The position numbers and the translations under genes were made by a program. From the NCBI RefSeq assembly GCF_900215205.1, contig NZ_OBDY01000001.1, positions 128,181 to 192,180 of the forward strand: a stretch of DNA of 64,000 bases. Direction: 5' to 3'. Each line of letters starts with the position of its first letter. Within the stretch, counting starts at the first letter, position 1. The stretch is from Paractinoplanes atraurantiacus. Lineage in GTDB: Bacteria; Actinomycetota; Actinomycetes; Mycobacteriales; Micromonosporaceae. Below the pieces are notes generated by a model. It was given only the letters and a program-made list of their open reading frames with translations, had not been told where the DNA came from and did no database searches. Below are positions 1-8,531 of this stretch, one piece after another.

Positions 1-175
1 GGCTCGGGCGCGGCTCGGGCGGCTCGGGTGGCTCGGGCGCGGCTCGGGTGGCTCGGGCGCGGCTCGGGCGGCTCAGGCGGCTCGGGTGGCTTGCGCGCGG
101 CTCGGGAGGCTTGCCCGCGGCTCGGGCGGCTTGCGCGCGGCTCGGGCGGCTCGCGGGCGGCTCGGGCGGTGAGCG
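1..175. repeat. Short tandem GC-rich repeat tract
   Basis: The first 175 bases are built from a unit of about 9-10 bases of the form GGCTCGGGCG or GGCTTGCGCGC, repeated with small variations. All six frames stay partly open because the composition is so biased, so the open frames here are not evidence of a gene. The tract reaches the left edge, so it could be the end of a low-complexity coding region or intergenic repeat DNA. I cannot tell which. Confidence 0.7.
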
Positions 176-368
176 GCTTGCAGTGCGGCACCAAGCGGGC
201 GCGGCGCGGCGTGTGGCAGGCGCGGCTCGAAGGAGGAATTGGAGGCTCACGCCAAGGTGCTCCAGAAGGACACCGCCCCCGGTCACCTCGCCCGGCAACC
301 TGAGCGGGGGCCTCGATCCCAGCGCGTAAGGCGCGAGCCCGGCGCTACTGACCGACCAGACCCTGAGC

Positions 369-393
369 CCCGCACTGCACGGTGCGGGCTTTT
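369..393 (+). terminator. Weak rho-independent terminator candidate
   Basis: CCCGCAC pairs with GTGCGGG around a 6-base loop, followed by C and four T. The stem has only 7 bp. It reads in the plus direction, but no convincing plus-strand gene ends just before it, so it may terminate a transcript starting left of the window or a non-coding RNA. Confidence 0.35.
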
Positions 394-649
394 CCAGGGC
401 AGAGACATTGGGTTCAGAGCCATTGATCAAGGCCGAGGAGATCGTGGCGACCGCTGCGGTCATTCTCGAAGAGCCGCTCGCCGTGCCCGGCGGTCTTCGC
501 CCGCGCTTCGCGCAGTCCGGCCTCGGGCTCCTTCACGCTGGCCGGCTCGAGGCGGGCGCGGGCCCGGGGGGAAGGTGGGTGCGCGGGGCGTGGGGTCGGC
601 AGGTGGCGCGGCGCCCATTGGGGCGGGGCTGGGGGAAGGCGGGCGCGGC

Positions 650-790
650 GCCAAGACGGGGCGTAAGGCAGGCGGTGTGGCGCGAAGGCGGGGCGTAAGG
701 CATGCAGGCGGCGGGGCGCGAAGGCGGGGCGTAAGGCAGGCAGGTGGCGTCGCGCGAAGGCGGGCGTGTGGCTGGCAGGCGGTGCGGCCC
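650..790. repeat. Imperfect tandem repeat, period about 35-37 bases
   Basis: Four imperfect copies carry the core GAAGGCGGGGCGTAAGGCA followed by a variable GC-rich spacer; they begin near 650, 680, 715 and 750. The segment from 400 to 970 around them is G-rich on the plus strand and has no ORF with a recognisable product or a credible ribosome binding site. It lies downstream of the stop of the leftward methyltransferase gene. Confidence 0.6.
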
Positions 791-971
791 GAGGGTGGGT
801 CAGGGGAAGGCGGGCGCGGGGACAGGGGCGGGGCGCGGGGTAGGCAGGCAGCGTGGCGCTGCGGTGGGACGGGTCGGCGAAGGCGGTGCGTGGAAGGGCG
901 CGCGCGGCGCGGGGCGGGCAGCCGGTGCGGCGCCAAGGCGGGGCGGGGCGAGAGGCGAGCGGTGGCCTGGC

Positions 972-1775
972 TTACGGCTTGCGGGCTACGCCGGCCCAGT
1001 AGTAGGCGGCCTTCGGGTTGTCGACCTGCTCGTCGGGGCGCCAGCTGGAGACGGGCACCAGGCCGGGCTCCAGCAGCTCCCAGTCGCCGAACAGGCGCTC
1101 GACGGCCTCTCTGGTGCGGGCGACCAAGGTCATGCCGGCGCTTGTGGCGGCGGCGACCGCCTCGCCGACCTCCTCGGGCGCGAAGTCGGCCGTCGGGTGG
1201 GTGATGGCCAGGCAGCTGCCTGACGGCATCGCGTCGCGCAGGGCCGCCACGCCGGCCCACGGGTCGTCCTGGTCGGCGATCAGCATCAGGATGGCGATCA
1301 GGGTGAGGCCGATCGGCTGGCTGAAGTCGAGCGTCTCGAGCAGGACCGGATCTTTGAGCAGGGAGGCGGGGTCGCGGATGTCGGCCGAGATGTACTCGCT
1401 GCGGCCCTGCTCCGTGCTGATCATCAGGGCGCGGGCGTGCACCAGGACGATGGGGTCGTTGTCCACATAGACCACGCGGGCCGTGGGCTCGATCCGCTGG
1501 GCCACCTCGTGCAGGTTGGGCCGGGTCGGAATGCCCGTGCCGATGTCGAGGAACTGGCGGATGCCTTCCTTCTCGACCAGGTTGCGGGCCGCGCGGTGGA
1601 CGAACTTGCGATTTTCGGCGGCCATGTAGCGCATGCCGGGGATCGCCTTGATCATGGCTTCGCCGACGGCCCGGTCGACCGCGAAGTTGTCCTTGCCGCC
1701 CAGCCAGTAGTCGTAGATGCGGGCGGAGTGCGGCACGTTGATGTTCACACCCGGGGGTGCGACTTCGTTCTCCAC
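972..1775 (-). CDS. SAM-dependent methyltransferase, DUF574 family
   Basis: A 267-residue cytosolic protein of the DUF574 (Methyltransf_19) family, which is abundant in Streptomyces and Micromonosporaceae and is presumed to be S-adenosylmethionine dependent; the substrate is unknown. The N-terminus has the family hallmark of an Asn-rich stretch, then SARIYDYWLGGKDNF (about residues 17-31). The Rossmann-type glycine motif DIGTGIPT is near residue 78. The start is GTG, with AGGAGG 5 bases upstream. It sits 69 bases downstream of the TPR-GGDEF gene on the same strand and is the last gene before the repeat tract. Family assignment is secure; substrate and role are not. Confidence 0.9.
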   Translation of the reverse strand: MENEVAPPGVNINVPHSARIYDYWLGGKDNFAVDRAVGEAMIKAIPGMRYMAAENRKFVHRAARNLVEKEGIRQFLDIGTGIPTRPNLHEVAQRIEPTARVVYVDNDPIVLVHARALMISTEQGRSEYISADIRDPASLLKDPVLLETLDFSQPIGLTLIAILMLIADQDDPWAGVAALRDAMPSGSCLAITHPTADFAPEEVGEAVAAATSAGMTLVARTREAVERLFGDWELLEPGLVPVSSWRPDEQVDNPKAAYYWAGVARKP

Positions 1776-1844
1776 GACCGCCTCCTACGTCCGCCAGTGC
1801 GGAGTACAGCGTAGCCGTCCTAATTGATCAAGTTCAGTCCCAGC

Positions 1845-3395
1845 TCAGGCCGCTGCCGCGCGGGCGCCGCGGTGGACGACGCGGTCGCGGCCGGCGTGCT
1901 TGGCCGCGTACAGGTTGCGGTCGGCCAGGGACAGCAGGTTGTCACTGTCGGTCTCGGCGAGGCCGGCGACGCCGATGCTGATCGTGACCGGCAGGCCGCG
2001 GGTGAGCGTGCCCCAGTCGTAGCGGCGAACGGCGCGGCGGATGCCGTCGAACTCGGCGGCGGCCTGGGCCACGGAGCGGCCCGGCATCACCATCACGAAT
2101 TCCTCGCCGCCCAGCCGGGCCACGAACGCCTCCTTCGAGACGGCGGCCAGCTCCGTCTCCAGCAGCTTGGCCACCTGGACGAGCACCTGGTCGCCGACGT
2201 CGTGCGAGAGCTGGTCGTTGATCCGCTTGAAGTGGTCGAGGTCGATGATCGCGACGACCAGGCCGGGGTCGGTGTCGATCAGGCCGGGCAGCTGCTCGTC
2301 GAGGTAGCGGCGGTTGCGCAGCCCGGTCAGCGGATCGCGGCGGGCCTGCTCGCGGAATCTTTCGGCCTCCTGGCGGGCCTCGGCCGTCTCGAACAGGGCC
2401 TGCCGGGTGCGGGCCTGCGCCTCCCGCTGCCGCGAATGCAGGTTGGTGAAGGCCGTGAAGAAGAGCTTGTGGACTTCGTACGCCCGGGCGAACTCACCCC
2501 GGGCCGCGTGCAGCTCGGCCTGCTCCTGATGCACCCGCACCAGCACGTCGGCCAGCTCACGCTCCACACACAGGCTGCGGCAGGCGTCCAGGCTGGCCTG
2601 GGCCCGGTCGTACGCACCCAGGCCGCGCTGGGCCCGGGTGAGGGTGAGCAGATATTCGGGCAGCGCGTCGGCGTCGTCCTCGCGGCCGGCCAGGTGGCGC
2701 TCGATGCAGACCTCGAGCGTGTGTTCCGCCTCGGCGTAGCGCCCGCGCCCGATCTCGATGAGGCCGATGGTGTCGAGCAGCGACGCGTCGAGCTCGAAGC
2801 CGTGCTCGGCTGCGTGCCGCTGGAGGCGCTGCGCGACCCGCTCGGCCTGCTCGTGGTTGCCGGCGGCGTACTCCGCGTACGCGAAGTTGTTGAGGACCGC
2901 GAGGCGCAGGTCCTGCCGCCCGTACTCGATGGCCAGCCTCTCGGCCTGCTCGAAGCGATAGCGGGCGGCGTCGATGGAGTGGCTGAAGGCCAGGGCGTCG
3001 GCCAGCTTGACCCGGTGCCAGACGCGCATGTGGTCGGTGGCGGTCTCGTCGAGCAGCTCGACGCTGAGCACGGCGTGCTCCAGGCACTGGGCCGGGTCGC
3101 CGAGGTGGCGGTGGATGTTCGACCAGACGAGGTGGGTGCGTGCGGTGAGCTGGCGGGCGCCGTTGTCGACCGCCCACTGGTGCACCTTCCAGATGCGCTG
3201 GGCCGCGCCCGCGACGTCGCCGGCCCGCATCCGCAGGTTGGCCTGGCTGAGCCGGGCCCGGGTGGCGAGCAGCTCGTTGCCGAGCAGGCGCGCCTGCCGC
3301 TCGAGGCGGACGGCGCGGTCGAGCATCGCCTCCGCGTCCCAGTTGATCTCGTCTTCGAGCTCGAGCAGGGCGGCGGAGAGACTCTCGGCGTCCAA
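1845..3395 (-). CDS. TPR-repeat diguanylate cyclase (GGDEF domain)
   Basis: A soluble protein of about 516 residues. The first ~330 residues are alpha-helical TPR-like repeats with Ala- and Leu-rich helices; the last ~165 form a GGDEF domain that would make c-di-GMP from two GTP. The domain opens with DPLTGLRNRRYLDEQL and has the active-site motif GGEEF. I see no RxxD inhibitory site five residues before it. The frame is open back to 3707, but I start at a TTG (3395) because GGGAGG sits 7 bases upstream; the next upstream candidate, an ATG at 3506, has no ribosome site, and a still longer start would run into the exporter gene. A TPR N-terminus suggests a protein partner as input. Cyclase activity is inferred from the motif. 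Confidence 0.85.
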   Translation of the reverse strand: MDAESLSAALLELEDEINWDAEAMLDRAVRLERQARLLGNELLATRARLSQANLRMRAGDVAGAAQRIWKVHQWAVDNGARQLTARTHLVWSNIHRHLGDPAQCLEHAVLSVELLDETATDHMRVWHRVKLADALAFSHSIDAARYRFEQAERLAIEYGRQDLRLAVLNNFAYAEYAAGNHEQAERVAQRLQRHAAEHGFELDASLLDTIGLIEIGRGRYAEAEHTLEVCIERHLAGREDDADALPEYLLTLTRAQRGLGAYDRAQASLDACRSLCVERELADVLVRVHQEQAELHAARGEFARAYEVHKLFFTAFTNLHSRQREAQARTRQALFETAEARQEAERFREQARRDPLTGLRNRRYLDEQLPGLIDTDPGLVVAIIDLDHFKRINDQLSHDVGDQVLVQVAKLLETELAAVSKEAFVARLGGEEFVMVMPGRSVAQAAAEFDGIRRAVRRYDWGTLTRGLPVTISIGVAGLAETDSDNLLSLADRNLYAAKHAGRDRVVHRGARAAAA

Positions 3396-3558
3396 CCTGC
3401 CACCTCCCTCAGCTCCGGCACCATTGATCGGCAGCGCGGGCCCAAGAATGAGGATGATCAGCGCTCCGCTTTCGAAGGTTAGCTCTGCGTTAGCCCTGAG
3501 TTCCATGTCTACGGACGTGACGATTGTCGCCACGTCTGTAACGAGCCGGATACACAGC

Positions 3559-3586
3559 GATGCGGCACCCTGCGGGGTGCCGCATC
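3559..3586 (-). terminator. Hairpin terminator after the exporter gene
   Basis: A perfect 12-bp stem (3559-3570 with 3575-3586) has a 4-base loop. It lies 15 bases beyond the stop of the MFS gene and before the TPR-GGDEF gene, so it separates two same-strand transcription units. There is no long T tract, as is usual in high-GC actinobacteria. Confidence 0.7.
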
Positions 3587-3600
3587 GCGGGAAGGGGAGA

Positions 3601-5187
3601 TCAGCGGGCGAGCGCCTCTTCCTTCGCGGGCGAAGCGGGAGCGGGAGCGTCGACGTCGACCGTCGTCCGCAGCGCGATCGGCTTGAGGAAGGCCGCGGCC
3701 ACCACACCGACCACCGCGACCGCCGCCGAGATGAGGAAGATGTGGCCGGTGGCGTCGCCGTACGCGGCCCGGACGATGTGCTGCACCGCGTCCGGCAGGG
3801 CCGACAGGTTCAGCGTGCTCACGCTGCCGCCCGAGGAGCTGCCACCCGAGACGCCGGCGTTGGCCAGGTCGGTGGTGATCGTGTCGGTGACCCGGCGGGC
3901 CAGGACCGCGCCGAGGACCGAGACGCCGATCGTGCCGCCGAGCGAGCGGAAGAAGGCGACCGTCGAGCTGGCCGCGCCGATGTCCTTGAGCGCCACCGTG
4001 TTCTGCACGGTCAGGACCAGGTTCTGCATCGACATGCCGACGCCCGCGCCGACCAGGAACATCGAGGCGCCGACGTACCAGAGCGGGGTGTCGTGGTCGA
4101 GGAACGAGAGCCCGGCGAAGCCCGCGACCAGAACGATGGTGCCGGCCAGGATGTACGGCTTGATCTTGCCGTACTTGGTGATGAGGCGGCCCGAGATGGT
4201 CGACGAGATCAGGATGCCGCCCATCATCGGGATGGTCAGCAGGCCGGCCTCGGTCGGGCTGTAGCCGCGGCCGATCTGGAAGTACTGGCCGAGGAAGACG
4301 GCGCCGCCGAACATGGCCATGCCGACCGAGAGGCTGGCCAGGATGGCCAGGGCGGTGTTGCGCTTGGCCACGATGTCGAGCGGGACCACGGGCTCGGCGA
4401 CCCGCTTCTCGGTCCAGACGGCGGCGGCCAGCAGGATCAGGGCGCCACCGACCATCACGGCGCTCTCCCACGAGATCCAGGCGAACGAGCTGTCGACGAA
4501 CGAGACCCAGATCAGCAGGACGCTGACACCGGCCGCGATCAGGGTGGCCCCCAGGTAGTCGATCTTGACGTTGGCCCGGCGGATGACCTCGAGGTTCAGG
4601 GTCTTCTGGAGGACGACCAGGGCGACCACGGCGATCGGGGCACCGATGAAGAAGCACCAGCGCCATCCGAGGCTGCTGTCGACGATCAGACCGCCGAGCA
4701 GCGGGCCGCCGACCGTGGCCAGGGCCATGACGCCACCGAGGTAGCCGTTGTAGCGGCCGCGCTCCCGCGGCGGGATCATCGCGGCGATCGCGACCTGGAC
4801 CAGCGCCTGGACGCCGCCCATGCCGAGACCCTGGAACGCGCGGGCGGCGATGAGCTGCGGGGCGGTCTGCGCGAAGCCGGCGATGATCGAGCCGAGCACG
4901 AAGACGACGATGCTGATCTGCACAAGCAACTTCTTGCTGTACAGGTCGGCCAGCTTGCCCCAGATCGGTGTGGAGGCGGTGGCGGTCAGCAGGGTGGCGG
5001 TGACCACCCACGTGTACTGGGTCTGTGACCCGTCGAGCGCGCCGATGATCGTCGGCAGCGCGGTCGAGACGATGGTCGAGCTGGCCATCGCGACGAAGAG
5101 CACCAGCAGGAGGCCGGAGAGGGCCTCCATGATCTGGCGGTGTGACATGGCACCCGGTCGGGCGCCGGTGATGCTTGGGGTGCTCAT
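3601..5187 (-). CDS. MFS drug exporter, DHA2 (EmrB/QacA) 14-TM family
   Basis: A 528-residue inner-membrane proton antiporter-type exporter. The N-terminus after MSTPSITG leads into TM1 and TM2. The MFS motif-A loop is seen as GKLADLYSKK (about residue 75), and the DHA2 motif near residue 150 contains GRYNGYLGGVMAL. The protein has hydrophobic segments throughout and a charged, Ala/Pro-rich C-terminal tail, as usual for this family. The ATG at 5187 overlaps the stop of the MarR gene as ATGA and has GGAGG 8 bases upstream; the longer open frame to 5448 lies inside the MarR gene. Translational coupling to a MarR regulator strongly suggests a substrate-inducible multidrug efflux pump. The substrate cannot be read from sequence. 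Confidence 0.93.
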   Translation of the reverse strand: MSTPSITGARPGAMSHRQIMEALSGLLLVLFVAMASSTIVSTALPTIIGALDGSQTQYTWVVTATLLTATASTPIWGKLADLYSKKLLVQISIVVFVLGSIIAGFAQTAPQLIAARAFQGLGMGGVQALVQVAIAAMIPPRERGRYNGYLGGVMALATVGGPLLGGLIVDSSLGWRWCFFIGAPIAVVALVVLQKTLNLEVIRRANVKIDYLGATLIAAGVSVLLIWVSFVDSSFAWISWESAVMVGGALILLAAAVWTEKRVAEPVVPLDIVAKRNTALAILASLSVGMAMFGGAVFLGQYFQIGRGYSPTEAGLLTIPMMGGILISSTISGRLITKYGKIKPYILAGTIVLVAGFAGLSFLDHDTPLWYVGASMFLVGAGVGMSMQNLVLTVQNTVALKDIGAASSTVAFFRSLGGTIGVSVLGAVLARRVTDTITTDLANAGVSGGSSSGGSVSTLNLSALPDAVQHIVRAAYGDATGHIFLISAAVAVVGVVAAAFLKPIALRTTVDVDAPAPASPAKEEALAR

Positions 5188-5615
5188 CGCGCAGCCTCCA
5201 TCAGATCGTCGGTGAAGCGCTGAAGCATCGTCGAGAGGGCGCGTCGCTCCTCGGGTGTCCAGTCGCGCAGGGCATCGGCAAGCTGCCGATGGTGGTGGGT
5301 CATGACCTCGTCGAGGACCTGCCGGCCATGCTCGGTGACGGCGAGAACCGCGGCCCGGCCGTCGGCCGGGTCGGCCGCTCGCTCGACGAGACCGGCCTTG
5401 ACCAGCGCTGCAACGGAGCGGCTGACCGTCGAGGGATCGAGGGCACACTCGGCGGCCAGCGACTTCACGTGAGTGCCGCGGCCGGTGGCGATCATCACGA
5501 GGGGTCCGAGCGTGCCGGCCGGCACGGCCGCGTTGTACGGCGCCAGCCTGCTCTTGAACACGCGGACGGCGCTGAGCAATTCCTGCATCTGCGCCAGCAG
5601 AGCGTCATCGTTCAC
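5184..5615 (-). CDS. MarR-family transcriptional regulator
   Basis: A 143-residue winged-helix DNA-binding protein. The recognition-helix region reads VKSLAAECALDPSTVSRSVA and is followed by the wing with DPADGRAAVLAVT. I use the GTG at 5615 because GGGGAGG lies 6 bases upstream; the frame stays open 12 codons further to a TTG without such a site. Its stop overlaps the exporter start (ATGA), so the two form an operon in which the repressor is the first gene. It is divergent from a TetR gene across 108 bases containing a 13-bp palindrome. Ligand-relieved repression of its own exporter operon is the usual MarR logic and is inferred here. Confidence 0.92.
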   Translation of the reverse strand: MNDDALLAQMQELLSAVRVFKSRLAPYNAAVPAGTLGPLVMIATGRGTHVKSLAAECALDPSTVSRSVAALVKAGLVERAADPADGRAAVLAVTEHGRQVLDEVMTHHHRQLADALRDWTPEERRALSTMLQRFTDDLMEAAR

Positions 5616-5682
5616 GGCCGGCCTCCCCACGGATTTGATTGCCACATACAACTATCCGCTGGACCTGCCCAGTGCGCAAGTT

Positions 5683-5695
5683 TTCTCATTGAGAA
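5683..5695. promoter_or_regulatory. Palindromic operator candidate between marR and tetR genes
   Basis: TTCTCA-T-TGAGAA is a perfect 13-base palindrome in the 108-base divergent region. It lies just outside TTGCGC, a possible -35 for the marR-exporter operon on the minus strand, and 28 bases before the TetR start codon. It could bind either regulator; size and symmetry suit MarR or a small TetR dimer. No binding evidence exists beyond the symmetry. Confidence 0.5.
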
Positions 5696-5723
5696 GCGAG
5701 TCACACGCCGGTACTCTCATGTC

Positions 5724-6320
5724 ATGAGCACCACGGCCGAGCCCGGACTGCGCGAACGCAAGAAGGCCGCGACCCGTCAGGCCCTCCACGACGCGGCGAT
5801 GCGGCTGGCGATAGAGCACGGCGCCGACCGGATCACGGTCGAGGCGATCGCCGACGAGGCCGGCGTCTCCCGCCGCACCTTCTCGAACTACTTCAGCAGC
5901 AAGGAAGAAGCCTTGCTGTACGGCGACTACCAGCGCATCCACTCGATGATCGCGCTTGTGCGGGCGCGCCCGGCGGACGAGCCGGCGTGGGCCGCGCTCA
6001 CCGCGGCGGCGGAGCAGTTCTACCGCGAGATGGGCGACGTCGACCCGCAGTGGGTGGCGCGCAGCCGGCTCGTGCGCACACAGGCGTCGCTGGTGGGAGC
6101 GCAGGTGCAGACCTTCGCGGCGCTCGAGCGCGAGCTCTCGGCCGAGATCGCCGTGCGCCTGGGCGACGACCCCGCGGGCGTACGGGTGAAGATGACCTCG
6201 GCGGCTTTCCTCGCGGCCCTGCGGGTGGCGTTGCACATCTGGCTCGATCGGCCCCCGGGCACCAGCCTCTGGGAGCTGGCGTCCGAGGCCCTGGCCGAAG
6301 CGGGACGCGGCTTCGCCTGA
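5724..6320 (+). CDS. TetR-family transcriptional regulator
   Basis: A 198-residue regulator. The N-terminal DNA-binding domain runs from GLRERKKAATRQALHDAA through ITVEAIADEAGVSRRTFSNY to FSSKEEALLYGD (about residues 8-65), a canonical TetR helix-turn-helix. The rest is an alpha-helical ligand domain with no recognisable subclass. The first in-frame ATG close to the domain is at 5724; a longer open frame from 5175 runs antisense through the marR gene and is a composition artefact. It is divergent from the marR-exporter operon, so the two regulators may share control of efflux, although it could also act elsewhere. A strong terminator follows 10 bases after its stop. Confidence 0.92.
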   Translation: MSTTAEPGLRERKKAATRQALHDAAMRLAIEHGADRITVEAIADEAGVSRRTFSNYFSSKEEALLYGDYQRIHSMIALVRARPADEPAWAALTAAAEQFYREMGDVDPQWVARSRLVRTQASLVGAQVQTFAALERELSAEIAVRLGDDPAGVRVKMTSAAFLAALRVALHIWLDRPPGTSLWELASEALAEAGRGFA

Positions 6321-6330
6321 GCGGCAAAAA

Positions 6331-6362
6331 GCGTGACTCCGGGTGGGGGCCCGGAGTCACGC
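6331..6362. terminator. Bidirectional terminator between tetR and chitinase genes
   Basis: A 13-bp GC-rich stem (GCGTGACTCCGGG with its complement, 6331-6343 and 6350-6362) has a 6-base loop. An A tract precedes it on the plus strand and a short T-rich run follows. It sits between two convergent genes and can serve both. Confidence 0.85.
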
Positions 6363-6383
6363 CTTTGGGGATGGGAAAGGTTG

Positions 6384-7868
6384 TCAGCCGGTGAAGCCGG
6401 CGAAGATCTTGCTGAAGTCGAACGGCGACTGCGCCACGTTGGTGCACTGGAAGAGGGCGCCGTTGCAGGCGTTCTTGTCGCGGTTGGTCTCCCACATCGA
6501 GACGAATCCGATGTGGTTGGTGTTGGCGAAGGCGACCAGGTCACGGGCGTCGGCCAGGCCGAAGACGCCGTTGTCGTCGTTGACGCCGATCATCGGGGTG
6601 ACGCCGACCATCTTGAACGCGGCCGCGTCGCCGTTGCCGTAGATCGACTTGATCTGGTCCTTGGTGGACTTCACGGCTTGGATGGCCAGGTCGCCGTAGT
6701 CCTGACCGGCCCGGCCGTAGTCCATCGCCATGATGTTGACCAGGTCGAGGTCGACGCCGGCGTTCTTGGCCGAGCGGACCACGTTGAGTCCGTCCGCGGT
6801 CAGGCCCTCCGGCAGCACCGGCAGGGTCAGCGAGATCTTCAGGCCAGAGTTGGCCTTCTGCAGAGCGGCGAGCGCGGTCGAGCGGCGGGCGATCGTGGTC
6901 GGGTCGGCCACCGCGGCGCCCTCGATGTCGAGGTCGATGTATTTGAGGTTGTACGCGCTGACGACGGCCTGGTACTCCGCCTGGAGCGCGGTGACGCTGG
7001 TGCAGGCCTGGGCGAGCTCGATGCCGGTGGCGCCGCCGAACGAGACCTTGACGTCGCCGCCGGCCGCGCGGACCGCGGCGATCTGGTCGGCGAACTGCTT
7101 GGCCCGCGGGTCGAAGGCGTTGAACCAGCTCGCCTTGCAGCCGGCGCTGGTGACGAAGGCCAGGCTGAACGACTTGGTGTTGCCGCTCGTCCCTAGTTGC
7201 GCCAGCGTGGTGCTTCCGTTGGAGAGCAGACCCATGTCAACGTACGGCGCGAAACGCACATTCCCGTTATTTCCGACGGGAGGGGTGGTTGTAGCGGGAG
7301 GTGCGGTCGTGGCGGGCGGCGCGGTCGCGGTGGGTGCGGTCGGGACGGGAGGGGCCGTCGTCGGCGCGGTGGTCGGCGGCTTTGTCGGTGCGGTGGTGGG
7401 TGCGGTGGTCGGCGACTTCGTGGGAACGGTCGTCGGAGCTGTGCCGCCGCCGCACGCCGCTCCGTTGATGGTGCAGCTCGTCGGGGCGCCGCTGCCGGTC
7501 ACGATGAAGCCGAACTGCGCGGTCGCGCCGGCCGCGATCGTCGGCGCGTAACCCGGGTTCTTCGCCGTGGACACCCCGGCCGAGGTGGTGATCGTGGCGT
7601 CCCAGAAGCTGCCCAGCTTGGCGCTCGACGGCAGGCCGAACGCGAGCTGCCAGCCGTTCACGGCGGCGCCCGTGCCGTTCTTGATCGTGTAGCGGGCCTG
7701 GTAGCCGGTGCCCCAGTCGCTGTCCTTGCTGAACGTGGCGGTGAGGCCGCCCGTCGCGGCGGTGGTGCCGGCCGGGTTGGTGGCCGCGACCGCCGCGCCG
7801 ACGCCGCCGGCCACGGCGAGGACGGCCGCCGAGGCATAGATGGCCAGGCGCAGACGACTGCGTTGCAT
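6384..7868 (-). CDS. Secreted chitinase: CBM2, Pro/Thr linker, GH18 domain
   Basis: A 494-residue secreted enzyme. Residues 1-29 form a signal peptide (Arg-rich start, hydrophobic core, AVAAT). Residues ~38-139 are a family 2 carbohydrate-binding module with the typical paired Cys near its end. Residues ~140-200 are a Pro/Thr linker. Residues ~204-494 are a family 18 glycoside hydrolase domain of the compact ChiD type. The catalytic DxDxE motif is IDLDIEGA, with the acid Glu at 316. The expected activity is hydrolysis of beta-1,4 GlcNAc links in chitin outside the cell. GGAG lies 7 bases before the ATG. The gene appears to be monocistronic. I see no CebR- or DasR-like operator that I would defend. 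Confidence 0.93.
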   Translation of the reverse strand: MQRSRLRLAIYASAAVLAVAGGVGAAVAATNPAGTTAATGGLTATFSKDSDWGTGYQARYTIKNGTGAAVNGWQLAFGLPSSAKLGSFWDATITTSAGVSTAKNPGYAPTIAAGATAQFGFIVTGSGAPTSCTINGAACGGGTAPTTVPTKSPTTAPTTAPTKPPTTAPTTAPPVPTAPTATAPPATTAPPATTTPPVGNNGNVRFAPYVDMGLLSNGSTTLAQLGTSGNTKSFSLAFVTSAGCKASWFNAFDPRAKQFADQIAAVRAAGGDVKVSFGGATGIELAQACTSVTALQAEYQAVVSAYNLKYIDLDIEGAAVADPTTIARRSTALAALQKANSGLKISLTLPVLPEGLTADGLNVVRSAKNAGVDLDLVNIMAMDYGRAGQDYGDLAIQAVKSTKDQIKSIYGNGDAAAFKMVGVTPMIGVNDDNGVFGLADARDLVAFANTNHIGFVSMWETNRDKNACNGALFQCTNVAQSPFDFSKIFAGFTG

Positions 7869-7946
7869 GGGGTGACTCCGATCGCAGGGGGTGACGACGG
7901 AAGTCGAGTCTCGTCCGCTGCGCGTTAAATGACCTTGCTGAACGCC

Positions 7947-8510
7947 TTAAAGATCCTTAAATGACAGACCGTCGATGACCAGTGACAGATGCCGTCGCCA
8001 CACCGCCGGATCACTCGAGCTGCGCAGCACCCCGGCGTTCGCCCGCATGAGCAGGCTGATGTCGCGCCGGCTGAAATCGGCCCGCAACCGGCCCGTCTCC
8101 TGGGCCCGCCGGATCACCTCGGCCGCGCCGCGCTGCGCGGTCGCCTTCAACGTGGACAGCCGCTCATCGTCGTCGAAGCTGCTGGTCACCAGGATCTCCG
8201 AGAGGCCGCGATCGGTCGCCTGGATCTCGAAGAGGCGCCCCAGATATCCGACGAAGCCCTGCCATGGGTCGGGGTCGGCCAGCGCGGCGTCGGCCAGCTC
8301 GACATAACCGGTCATCTGGCCGGCGAAGACCGCCGCGATCAGGTCGCGCCGGGTCGGGAAGCGGCGGTAGAGGGTGGCATTGCCGACACCCGCACGCCGG
8401 GCGATCTCGTCGAGCGAGGCGTCAAGACCCTGCTCGCCGAAGACCTCACGGGCGGCGGCGAGCAGAGCAGCGCGGTTACGCTGCGCGTCGGCCCGTAGTC
8501 GATCTGCCAT
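7947..8510 (-). CDS. TetR-family transcriptional regulator
   Basis: A 187-residue regulator whose first 60 residues carry the TetR DNA-binding domain (RAALLAAAREVFGEQGLDAS, then IARRAGVGNATLYRRFPTRR). The C-terminal part resembles the SbtR-like TetR C-terminal domain common in actinomycete regulators of unknown ligand. It is the last gene of a leftward set with the SnoaL-like and WecB-like genes, 21 bases after the SnoaL-like stop, so it may be co-transcribed with them and control them. The ligand is unknown. Confidence 0.9.
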   Translation of the reverse strand: MADRLRADAQRNRAALLAAAREVFGEQGLDASLDEIARRAGVGNATLYRRFPTRRDLIAAVFAGQMTGYVELADAALADPDPWQGFVGYLGRLFEIQATDRGLSEILVTSSFDDDERLSTLKATAQRGAAEVIRRAQETGRLRADFSRRDISLLMRANAGVLRSSSDPAVWRRHLSLVIDGLSFKDL

Positions 8511-8531
8511 GGTGCAAAGGGTAACGGCGGT

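Noticed and set aside
225..395. Possible SAM or cobalamin riboswitch (fragment CCCGGCAACCT, later GCACGGTGC)
   Set aside because: Short resemblances only. I could not draw the required multi-stem fold, and no suitable downstream gene lies on the plus strand.
28..1260. Several long overlapping ORFs on both strands at the left end
   Set aside because: All frames are open because of repeats and extreme GC. The translated products are Arg/Gly/Ala strings with no family match, and no frame is favoured by codon-position bias.
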